Below, in pieces: positions 7,982 to 17,694 of a DNA stretch of 40,563 nt; position 1 is the stretch's first letter; every line of letters begins with the position of its first letter. The position numbers and the translations under genes are program-made. The notes under the pieces were generated by a model. The model was not told the origin of the DNA, did not search any database, and saw only the letters and a program-made list of their open reading frames with translations. The DNA comes from Pararhodospirillum oryzae (GTDB lineage: Bacteria; Pseudomonadota; Alphaproteobacteria; Rhodospirillales; Rhodospirillaceae), in assembly GCF_007992075.1 (NCBI RefSeq), contig NZ_BJZO01000036.1, positions 1 through 40,563 on the forward strand. The letters are read 5' to 3'.

Positions 7982-9076
7982 TTATGAAATGACGCGCACC
8001 CCGTGGGTTTTCAGGGTGGCAAGGAAGGCTGGGGGATCGGCCCACAGGCCAAGGGGGGCCACGCCGGGGGCGCCAGCACCCGCGCGCGCGGCTTCCAGGG
8101 CATGGGCGCACACGGCGGCTTCAAGAACGGCCGGGTCGGGATGGGACACGCTCACGGTGCCCAGCGGCGTGCCCGCCCCGTCCTCGGCGATGGCGTGCAG
8201 CATCAAGCCGGTGTCGTCGCGCGCGGGGGCCAGGGCCCGCATCATGCGGTCGGCGACGGCGCCCAGGCCCAGGCCAGCCAGGAGTCGGCCCAGCGGGGCC
8301 ACCCCATAATCCAGGCGCGGCCCGAAGCCGCATCGGCCCAAGGTCAGATGGGTTAATCCCGGCAGGGCCCCGGCCAGCCCGCGCAGGTCGGCGCTCAGGA
8401 ACAAGAACGCGCGGCGCCGGCCCAGCGGAGGCGCGAACACATGCACGGGGGCATGGCGCACCGGCACCCGGCGCCACTCCCCTTCGATCAAGGCCCCGGG
8501 AACCGCGCGCCGGGTTGCCTCCAGCCAATAACGGAGTGCGCCGGGGCCGTGGGCCGCGCTCCAGGCCCGCGCGCCGGCCACCACGACCAGGGAAAGGCGG
8601 GCCACGCCAGGACAGGCCCCGGCCAGGGCACGCCCCAGCAGACCGGCCAGGCCCCGGGCCGGATCGGCCTCGATCACGATCGGAACAGTGGCGTCGCGCG
8701 CCGGGCCATCGAAAGGCATCAGGGCGGCCAAGCGTCCGGGATCCGCCCAACCGCGATCGATCACCGGCACCCGGGCCTGCATCGCCGCCGCCAGCACGGT
8801 GGAAAGCGGCGGCGCCCCGGGCGAGGGTCGCCCCCCGGGCGAGGGTCGCCCCCCGGGCGAGGGTCGCCCCCCGGGCGGTGCGCCAGGCGCGGCCGGCTCC
8901 ACGATCAGCGCCTGGGCCTGGGCCAGGGCATCGGCCAGAACGGCCCGCGAGGAGGCCGGGGGCAGGCGCCGGAGGGGCCCGCCGGCATGGGGCGCCAGCG
9001 CGGCCTCGAACGCCTCAAGGCCGGGGGCCGGCGCGGATCCCCAGATCAGCACCGGCCGGGGTGAAGACTCGGGCAT
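7982..9076 (-). CDS. Hypothetical protein, possibly saccharopine-dehydrogenase-like
   Basis: 364 residues, coding by its codon pattern and by its tight spacing: 12 bp after the SDR stop, so probably one operon. The order of segments resembles saccharopine-dehydrogenase-like oxidoreductases. There is an N-terminal strand VLIWGSAPAPG where a dinucleotide-binding loop would be, VPVIDRGWADP near residue 120, then WLEATRRAVPGALIEGEWRRV, and a C-terminal region with SVSHPDPAVLEAAVCAHALE. This reading is weak: the Rossmann glycine pattern is degenerate, so the protein may not bind NAD(P). Residues around 87-104 are three GGRPSP repeats encoded by perfect 18-bp DNA repeats. Function unknown. Confidence 0.6.
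   Translation of the reverse strand: MPESSPRPVLIWGSAPAPGLEAFEAALAPHAGGPLRRLPPASSRAVLADALAQAQALIVEPAAPGAPPGGRPSPGGRPSPGGRPSPGAPPLSTVLAAAMQARVPVIDRGWADPGRLAALMPFDGPARDATVPIVIEADPARGLAGLLGRALAGACPGVARLSLVVVAGARAWSAAHGPGALRYWLEATRRAVPGALIEGEWRRVPVRHAPVHVFAPPLGRRRAFLFLSADLRGLAGALPGLTHLTLGRCGFGPRLDYGVAPLGRLLAGLGLGAVADRMMRALAPARDDTGLMLHAIAEDGAGTPLGTVSVSHPDPAVLEAAVCAHALEAARAGAGAPGVAPLGLWADPPAFLATLKTHGVRVIS
8817..8870. repeat. 18-bp tandem repeat, three perfect copies
   Basis: The unit CCGGGCGAGGGTCGCCCC occurs three times without mismatch. Being a multiple of three it keeps the frame of the surrounding gene and encodes (GGRPSP)3 on the minus strand. Perfect identity suggests recent expansion by slippage. 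Confidence 0.95.
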
Positions 9077-9088
9077 CGGGGCAGGGGC

Positions 9089-9817
9089 CTACAGCAGATG
9101 CTGGCCGCCGGTCACGAACACCTCGGTGCCGGTGACATAGGCGAACTCCTCGGTGCACAGGCGGTACACGCACGAGGCCACGTCGTCGGTCGATCCCATG
9201 CGGTCCAGGGGAATGCGCGGAATCAGGGCCTCGTACTCCGAGGAAACCATCTCGGTCTTGATCTCGCCCGGGGCCACGGCATTGACCCGCACCCCCAACT
9301 GGGCGAACTCCACCGCCATTTCCCGGGTCAGCCCCGACAACGCCGCCTTCGAGGTGGAATAGGCCGACCCGGCGAACGGGTGCACGTAGTGCCCGGCAAT
9401 CGAGGTGATGTTGACCACCGCGCCCTTGCTTTTCGACAACGGGGTGGCAAACGCCCGCGCCAGCCGCAACGGCGCGAAAAAGTTCAGCTCGAACACCGAC
9501 CGCCAGCGATCAATGGCCCCATTCAACACCCCCAGCCGCTCCTTGAACGAGGTCTTGGGCGACACGCCGGCATTGTTGACCAGGGCATGCAGGGGATCGC
9601 CGTTCAGGTGCTCCAACACCTGGCGGGCAAAGGCATCGATGGCGTTGGGGTCGGACAGATCGACCGGGAAATGGGCCGACCAGTTGCGATCCATCTTGCA
9701 CTCCGGCGGCACCTCGGCCCGGGCACAGGTAATGACCCGCCACCCCTCCCGCAGGAAACGCACGGCGGTGGCATGGCCGATGCCCCGGCTGGCCCCAGTG
9801 ATGATCACGGTATTCAT
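9089..9817 (-). CDS. Short-chain dehydrogenase/reductase
   Basis: 242-residue classical SDR: TGASRGIG at residues 7-14, NNAG, an ITSIAGHY Ser strand, and the active-site motif SAYSTSK (Tyr, Lys). The C-terminus VTGTEVFVTGGQHLL matches the family. The start is the ATG at 9817, where MNTVIITGASRG begins directly on the first beta strand; a longer in-frame extension to 10162 crosses repeat copy C and is not protein-like. Substrate is unknown; resemblance to FabG is generic and the true fabG is at 2604. It is followed after 12 bp by the gene at 7982-9076. Confidence 0.9.
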   Translation of the reverse strand: MNTVIITGASRGIGHATAVRFLREGWRVITCARAEVPPECKMDRNWSAHFPVDLSDPNAIDAFARQVLEHLNGDPLHALVNNAGVSPKTSFKERLGVLNGAIDRWRSVFELNFFAPLRLARAFATPLSKSKGAVVNITSIAGHYVHPFAGSAYSTSKAALSGLTREMAVEFAQLGVRVNAVAPGEIKTEMVSSEYEALIPRIPLDRMGSTDDVASCVYRLCTEEFAYVTGTEVFVTGGQHLL

Positions 9818-10183
9818 GCTGCACGGTCCCCCAGAACAATGATGGCCGCCTGCCGCTTCAAGGCAAGGCTGAGCGCAAACGACTCCCGACGCAAGGGCCT
9901 TGCCCCCCCGCGCCCGTGTCAATGAAGGACGCCCGATGCCGCGTTGCAAGAGGAGGAGGGAGAGGAAAGGGTGCGAGGGGGGGAGTGGAAGGGCGGGAGA
10001 CCCCTTTGGCCGGGGGGGATCCCTCGACGGAAGACTCTGGGCTCCGCCCAGACCCGCAAAGGGTCGAGGACCCTTTGATCCCATTCCTTTGAAAGGGAGT
10101 GGACTGGAGGGAGCTAAATTTTTAGAGCCTAGTCCGGTTGACGAAGAGGTATTATAAGGCACTTAACCTCTCTGTGCAATTAA
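9818..10183. other. Intergenic region; GC-rich to AT-rich boundary
   Basis: No gene is supported here. The left two thirds are GC-rich and hold double-hairpin copy C. From about 10115 onward the base composition becomes AT-rich and stays so through the next gene, marking the left edge of a foreign patch. No integrase, target-site duplication or tRNA was seen at the boundary. Confidence 0.6.
10036..10082. repeat. Interspersed double-hairpin element, copy C
   Basis: Stem 1 is TCTGGGC/GCCCAGA (10036-10052) and stem 2 is AAAGGGTC/GACCCTTT (10058-10076), with a CCCGC linker and a GATCCC tail. The arms differ from copies A and E on both sides while pairing is kept. Confidence 0.6.
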
Positions 10184-10915
10184 TCAATTTATGCTGGACC
10201 AGTCTTTTTTTCTTAATTTAAATATATTGTTGCGATGAGTTTTTACGCCTATCGATTCAATCGAATCTCGATCCGCTTTTAATATTTTAATAGTTTTCAT
10301 ACCGAATTCAAACTCCCCTGTTTCAACGCAGATGGGGTGTCCATTGGGAATGAACCAAGTATTGCTTTGTCCAGCATCAATTATAGAATTTTTTAGATTA
10401 AAGAAGGTGCCTTCTGTCCCATCGGAAAACTGCACAATTATATCATTAATGGACACACTCTTGTTTCCTTCATTATAGACGGAAACAACCATAACTGGAT
10501 TTTCAAAATTCATCTTTTTGGGGTAAGTTAATTTTAGCCCGTCAGCAGATAAAACAGAAACTTTCAAGGTTTCATCGTAATCATCCTCGTTCTTGTTTTT
10601 GGTGTTTGTGTTATTAGTGCAATTATCCCCTATTTGTATTACGGTAACGCCGTGTTCTTTTGTTTCGGCTCGAATGTGGTTGCTTCCAGCTGAATTTTCT
10701 TGATTACAATATATAGCCTCTAGCTCTTTTTTCAAGCAGTTGTTTGTCTCAATTCTATTGGTAATTTCACTGTTAAATTTATTTCTATTTTTAGTTTTAA
10801 CAAACGACAATAATTTATCGAACTCTTCCCCAAGTATTTTTTTTATCGATTCGTATATGGCGTTGCCGGCCACACCTGACATAGATGCCCAAATAAATTC
10901 GATTAGCTTGTCCAT
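10184..10915 (-). CDS. AT-rich hypothetical protein with a RHIM-like IQIG motif
   Basis: 243 residues; no family recognised with confidence. Residues 1-70 are mostly helical, with a small-residue, mildly hydrophobic start (IEFIWASMSGVAGNAIYES) followed by a charged helix. Residues 90-104, VTVIQIGDNCTNNTN, contain IQIG at 93-96 in an Asn-rich setting, resembling the (I/V)Q(I/V)G core of RHIM amyloid motifs. Residues 115-243 look all-beta (alternating VSVLSADGLKLTYP, VMVVSVYNEGNKSVSINDIIVQF). The ATG at 10915 has AAAGGA upstream. Codon usage is strongly AT-biased, unlike its neighbours, indicating transfer. A signalling or immunity adaptor role is a guess from the motif alone. Confidence 0.75.
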   Translation of the reverse strand: MDKLIEFIWASMSGVAGNAIYESIKKILGEEFDKLLSFVKTKNRNKFNSEITNRIETNNCLKKELEAIYCNQENSAGSNHIRAETKEHGVTVIQIGDNCTNNTNTKNKNEDDYDETLKVSVLSADGLKLTYPKKMNFENPVMVVSVYNEGNKSVSINDIIVQFSDGTEGTFFNLKNSIIDAGQSNTWFIPNGHPICVETGEFEFGMKTIKILKADRDSIESIGVKTHRNNIFKLRKKDWSSIN

Positions 10916-11046
10916 ATCATTTTTTCCTTTGTGTTTGATTGTACGTCATCGGCAACATTTTTTTAAGCTATTTTATTCTCTATTGAGAATATTTTTAATC
11001 CTATTCTTAGTGACATCATAGGGCCTTGGTCGTAAGGAAGAAAAAA

Positions 11047-11112
11047 TTAGGATGTGGCACTTGACAGTGCCGCCTTCTCCTCGTCGGTCAAATCGCGTCG
11101 TGGGTCAGCCAT
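11047..11112 (-). pseudogene. brnA: Truncated brnA antitoxin 5' fragment (copy 1)
   Basis: Encodes only 21 residues, MADPRRDLTDEEKAALSSATS. The first 16 match the intact N-terminus of the second brnA copy (12577-12865), after which similarity stops abruptly. The DNA-binding C-terminal half of the antitoxin is missing here. It overlaps the 3' end of brnT by 8 bp, the normal brnTA arrangement. Confidence 0.75.
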
Positions 11113-11163
11113 TTTCGTATCCTCTGCGCTCGTGGGACGTGGCCTTGCGAGCGGATATGATGC
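11069..11163. repeat. Left copy of a 95-bp direct repeat (brnT-brnA junction)
   Basis: By eye, 88 of 95 positions match 12822-12916 with no gap. The repeat spans the end of brnT and the start of brnA. Four of the seven differences fall in one short run near the brnT C-terminus. Confidence 0.85.
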
Positions 11164-11380
11164 GTCCCGCTTCCCTGGGTTTATCCGGCCACGTGTGGAC
11201 GACGAAGAGGGGCGTGCCTTCCTTGGCTCGGCAAACAGTTGTCCAACGGTCGCCCTCAGGGTGCATGTCCAGAGTCGATACGGCCAGGGGATCGGGGAGT
11301 GCCGCTTCGTCGATGGATAGCGGAAAGCCATGCTTGCGCCGACTGATAGGGTCCTCCTCTGGATCTCATACCCAATACAA
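11105..11380 (-). pseudogene. brnT: BrnT-type RNase toxin gene with an in-frame stop
   Basis: BrnT is the RelE-fold ribonuclease of the BrnTA toxin-antitoxin system. This 92-codon frame gives, after codon 5, DPEEDPISRRKHGFPLS, LPDPLAVSTLD, FVVHTWPDK and the C-terminal signature RIISARKATSHERRGYENG, a close match along the family. Codon 5 is TGA (11366-11368), where BrnT normally has the Trp of WDP; a TGG to TGA change fits. A TTG at 11380 with GGAG 6 nt upstream is the likely original start, and no other start lies near the N-terminus. The toxin is therefore probably dead unless the stop is misread or a sequencing error. Confidence 0.78.
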
Positions 11381-11388
11381 AGGAGTCT

Positions 11389-11432
11389 CCGTATAACTAC
11401 ATCAGTGTAGTTGCTATACGGGCAGGCGTCAA
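11389..11432 (-). promoter_or_regulatory. brnT promoter with inverted-repeat operator
   Basis: On the minus strand TTGACG (11432-11427), a 17-bp spacer and TACACT (11409-11404) form a good sigma-70-type promoter ahead of brnT. It is interlaced with an interrupted inverted repeat: CCGTATA-ACTACA at 11389-11401 against TGTAGT-TGC-TATACGG at 11406-11421. BrnA antitoxins are known to repress their own promoters by binding such repeats, so this is a probable BrnA operator. Confidence 0.6.
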
Positions 11433-11530
11433 CGGTAGCAACTAAGAAATTTTTACTGGACAGAAGTTGCGTCAGGGTGGCAGTGTGTTGTTGTGCTAGT
11501 TTTCTGCTTGTGGATGTGGTGGAGGGTAAC

Positions 11531-11860
11531 GTGGACATATGTAAACGGTACACAAGAAAAGTCTCCGTAAAAAACGCAAATGGAACTAGCGATCTTAAGT
11601 GTAAATGTGGGTCGTGGATAGCCCATTGGGAAAAATATAGTGAAGAAGAAGCGGTATTCTGCTGTGTGGAGGGCTGTTTGGAAGAGGCAGAGCATGGTGC
11701 TCACGTTGTTATTTCCAAAACTGGATTAAATGATCCTGAGAAGCATTTTTATATTGTCCCTATGTGTCATAAGCACAATATTCAGCGCGGAAAAGAGTTT
11801 GTTGTTAACGCTGAGACAGCGTTTGTTTGGGCAAATAAAGCTAAGACTTGTGACAGGTAA
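11531..11860 (+). CDS. Small Cys/His-rich protein, HNH- or treble-clef-like
   Basis: 109 residues from a GTG start with GGAGG 5 nt upstream; the frame extends 40 codons further 5' but that part crosses the brnT promoter and is not protein-like. Possible metal ligands come in the order CKCGSWIAHW, a CC pair, EGCLEEAEHGAHV, and VPMCHKHN. The spacing of GAHV and CHKHN resembles the two halves of an HNH/treble-clef zinc site. Similar small proteins of unknown role occur in proteobacteria, to my recollection. The AT-rich codon use matches the gene at 10184, so both probably belong to the transferred patch. Function unknown; nuclease activity is unproven. Confidence 0.68.
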   Translation: MDICKRYTRKVSVKNANGTSDLKCKCGSWIAHWEKYSEEEAVFCCVEGCLEEAEHGAHVVISKTGLNDPEKHFYIVPMCHKHNIQRGKEFVVNAETAFVWANKAKTCDR

Positions 11861-12101
11861 GGTATAAAAGGCGATGAGCGCTCTGTTATTTCTGTATAAA
11901 TGGAATTTTCCAGATCATTTTTGACAAATAAGGTGGGGTGATTGTATGACTCTGCCTAGAGTTTGTCAGGGAAGAGTGGATATCGCTTTTCCCAAAAGGA
12001 CAAGCTTAAGCAAAGGGATGTAAGGTCTATCCGCTTCCATCACAGTGCCGCTTCGTGTACAGAGAGGGTAGTCGCCTGACAGTACCGCCTCGCAAGCCGG
12101 G

Positions 12102-12320
12102 TTAAGCGGCAGTCGCCGTGTTGGGGCTGGGAGGGGTGGTCTTTTCTCCTTTGGGATCGGGCTGCGGGATGCCTTCCTTGAAAGCCTTCAGGGGCGTCCG
12201 GCCGTTCATGACGCGCCCCTGGTGTGGGCGCTTCTCGTTGTGGTGGATAAAGTAAATATCCACGGCGACCTGCATCTCGTCCATGGTTTCGAACCAGGTT
12301 TTCCAGCCTTCGACTATGAA
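12102..12320 (-). mobile_element. IS481-type transposase, 3' remnant
   Basis: About 70 codons of the C-terminal end of a DDE transposase: KTWFETMDEMQ, then YFIHHNEKRPHQGRVMNGRTP and LKAFKEGIPQP, the typical IS481/IS3-group C-terminal pattern (Y-N-x-x-R-P-H-Q-G and G-x-T-P). The catalytic DDE core is absent: the reading frame meets a TAA at the upstream edge near 12320, where similarity ends. No terminal inverted repeats were identified. It is a dead fragment. Confidence 0.72.
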
Positions 12321-12401
12321 ATATTAGTCCAGCAAGATAAGGTCAAAGAAGGTCGATAAAAAATATCATTCAGGAAAAATAATCCGTCTTTAGGAAAGGC
12401 T

Positions 12402-12426
12402 GCAGGCCCGAAGGGTGCTTTTTTTT
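12402..12426 (+). terminator. Possible intrinsic terminator in the AT-rich patch
   Basis: GCA-GG-CCC GAA GGG-TGC forms a short stem with a two-base bulge and is followed by a run of eight T. The stem is weak and no intact gene precedes it on this strand. Confidence 0.35.
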
Positions 12427-12576
12427 CTGTGAATACTTAGAAGGAAGACGCATGATTCTGGACGGCCTTAAATTTCAGCAGGGTTGAGGCTGTTTTTCAG
12501 AGTTGTTTTGCGGGTGGCAAATCGTCGGCGATGGCAGAATCGATGTAACCCGGCCAAGATAGCGGGATGTACAGCG

Positions 12577-12865
12577 TCAGCTTCGGTGATGCTTTGTAAA
12601 ATCACGAAGCGCGGCATTGATGCGGGTTTGGTACCCCTCTTCGCCTTGGTGGAGCCACTCCACCACGTCGGCGTCAAGGCGCAGCGTCAAGGGACCTTTT
12701 GAAAGGCTTTTCGGCCCGGAACAGAGCACCCCGGACGGCGTCCGACCAGTTGCGGACCTCAGGGGCGTCGGGGTCGGTCAGGTCGATTTCAGAATCGGGC
12801 CGGTCGGCCACGGCCTGAAGAGCCGCCTTCTCCTCGTCGGTCAAATCGCGTCGTGGGTCAGGCAT
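12577..12865 (-). pseudogene. brnA: brnA antitoxin with a one-base frameshift (copy 2)
   Basis: BrnA neutralises BrnT and represses the operon through a C-terminal ribbon-helix-helix. The first frame encodes MPDPRRDLTDEEKAALQAV through RNWSDAVRGALFRAEKPFK and stops at SLDAAP. Shifting by one base at the AAAA run near 12696-12700 restores PLTLRLDADVVEWLHQGEEG and YQTRINAALRDFTKHHRS, the expected C-terminal domain. Total length is 289 nt, 96 codons plus one base, so a single inserted base explains it. A homopolymer sequencing error is possible. Its partner brnT is reduced to a fragment directly upstream. Confidence 0.8.
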
Positions 12866-12916
12866 TTTCGTATCCTCCGCGCTCGTGGAATCGGGCCTTG
12901 CGAACGGATATGATGC
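12822..12916. repeat. Right copy of the 95-bp direct repeat
   Basis: Matches 11069-11163 at about 93% in the same orientation. It holds the brnA 5' end and the last 20 codons of brnT. Similarity stops at GATATGATGC on its right side, where left-copy brnT continues but this copy changes to unrelated GC-rich sequence. Confidence 0.85.
12858..12916 (-). pseudogene. brnT: brnT 3' fragment (copy 2)
   Basis: The last codons of a BrnT reading frame remain, giving GIISVRKARFHERGGYENA, and overlap the start of the second brnA. The rest of the toxin gene is missing; upstream sequence is intergenic hairpin DNA. Confidence 0.75.
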
Positions 12917-12947
12917 CCCTGCCTTTGCGTGCGCCAAGGCAAGGGGT

Positions 12948-13083
12948 TTGGGGAAGCGTGCTTCCCCAATGCGGGGGCTGGGGGGCGCAGGCCCCCCAAG
13001 GGGGCGACAGCCCCCTTTATTCCGGCCCGAGGGCGAAAGCCCCCTTCATCCCGGGCCAAGGGCACAAGCCCCCCTTGACCCGA
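12948..13083. repeat. Cluster of intergenic hairpins, copy D
   Basis: Consecutive stems: TTGGGGAAGC/GCTTCCCCAA (12948-12969), GGGGGGC/GCCCCCC (12980-12997), AAGGGGGC/GCCCCCTT (12998-13017), followed by further GGGC/GCCC hairpins. It lies between the metH stop and the brnT fragment. It is related in style to copies A, B, C and E but longer. Confidence 0.55.
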
Positions 13084-13111
13084 TGCTCCCCCGGCCCCGC
13101 GTGTCCCCTAC

Positions 13112-16674
<3,563 letters not shown>

Positions 16675-16678
<4 letters not shown>

Positions 16679-17622
16679 GACCGCTCTCCCTTATCGGCCG
16701 GGGCTGCGTTGGGGGTGCCGGGCGCCGAGGCGCGGACCCCCAGAACGTGACAGATCGCGTGCACCAGATCGGGCCGGTTCAAGGTGTAGAAGTGGAAGTT
16801 GTGGATCCCGTCGGCGGCCAGGGCGCGGCATTGTTCCATGGCGACGGTGGCGGCAACCAGTTTGCGGGTTTCGGGTTCGTCGTCGAGTCCCTCGAACAGC
16901 GGGCCCATCCAGGCCGGGATCGAGGCCCCGCAGGCGGCCGCGAAGCGGGTGACGGTGGAAAAGCTGGCCACGGGCAGGATGCCGGGGATCACGGGCACGG
17001 TGATGCCCGCCGCCCGGACCCGGTCCATGAAGCGGCGATAGGCATCGACATCGAAAAAAAACTGGGTGATGGCGCGGGTGGCGCCAGCATCGATCTTGCG
17101 CTTCAGGTTGTCGAGATCGGCGTCCAGGCTGGTGGCCTCGGGGTGGCCCTCGGGGTAGGCGGCGACGCTGATTTCAAAATCGGCGACCTTGCGCAGGCCC
17201 TTGACCAGATCGAGGGCAAAGGGATAGCCGCCCGGGTGGGGCTGGTAGCGGGTGCCGGCCTCGGGGGGATCGCCGCGCAGGGCGACGATGTGGCGCACGC
17301 CCGCGTCCCAGTAGGCGCGCGCGACCGCGTCCACCTCGCCTTGGGTGGCGGCGACACAGGTCAGGTGCGCGGCCGGGGTCAGGGTGGTTTCCTCGCGGAT
17401 GCGCGCGACCGTTTCATGGGTGCGCTCGCGCGTCGAGCCGCCGGCGCCATAGGTCACCGACACAAACGACGGGTGCAGGGGTTCCAGACGCCGGATGCAC
17501 GCCCACAGCTGTTCTTGCATCGCCTCGGTCTTGGGCGGAAAAAACTCGAACGACACCGACAGGGGGCCGGCGGGCTGGAAGGGTTCGATCAAGGGCGCGG
17601 ACGGGGGAAGAGGGGCGGTCAC
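16675..17622 (-). CDS. metF: 5,10-methylenetetrahydrofolate reductase
   Basis: FAD enzyme reducing 5,10-methylene-THF to 5-methyl-THF, the methyl donor for MetH. The 315-residue protein begins from a GTG start with GGAG upstream and carries SFEFFPPKT (Glu26 matching the catalytic Glu of the family), VTYGAGGSTRERT, ALRGDPPEAG, and FFFDVDAYRRF. Length matches the bacterial enzyme without a regulatory domain. It ends in an ATGA overlap with metH and follows the regulator gene after 72 bp on the same strand, forming a three-gene methionine-cycle unit. Confidence 0.96.
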
Positions 17623-17694
17623 GGGTCAGGATCTCCCAGGAACGGACAAGGCAGGATAGCAAGAACAGGCGGCCACGGCACGGGCCGGAGGGGA

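Noticed and set aside
8821-8876. GC-rich tandem repeats considered as a CRISPR-like array
   Set aside because: The 18-bp units are contiguous with no spacers and stay in frame within a coding sequence. No CRISPR array was seen anywhere in the window.
11411-11530. In-frame extension of the small Cys/His-rich protein
   Set aside because: It crosses the brnT promoter/operator, and a GTG at 11531 has a clear GGAGG; the extension is not conserved-looking.
11946-12023. 25-codon frame beginning MTLPRVCQGRVD with a ribosome-binding-site-like AGGTGGGG upstream
   Set aside because: Too short and without any recognisable feature; in a decayed region next to a transposase remnant such frames are expected by chance.
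12451-12486. 11-codon frame MILDGLKFQQG after a terminator-like hairpin, resembling a leader peptide
   Set aside because: No downstream intact gene to regulate on this strand and no conserved codon pattern.
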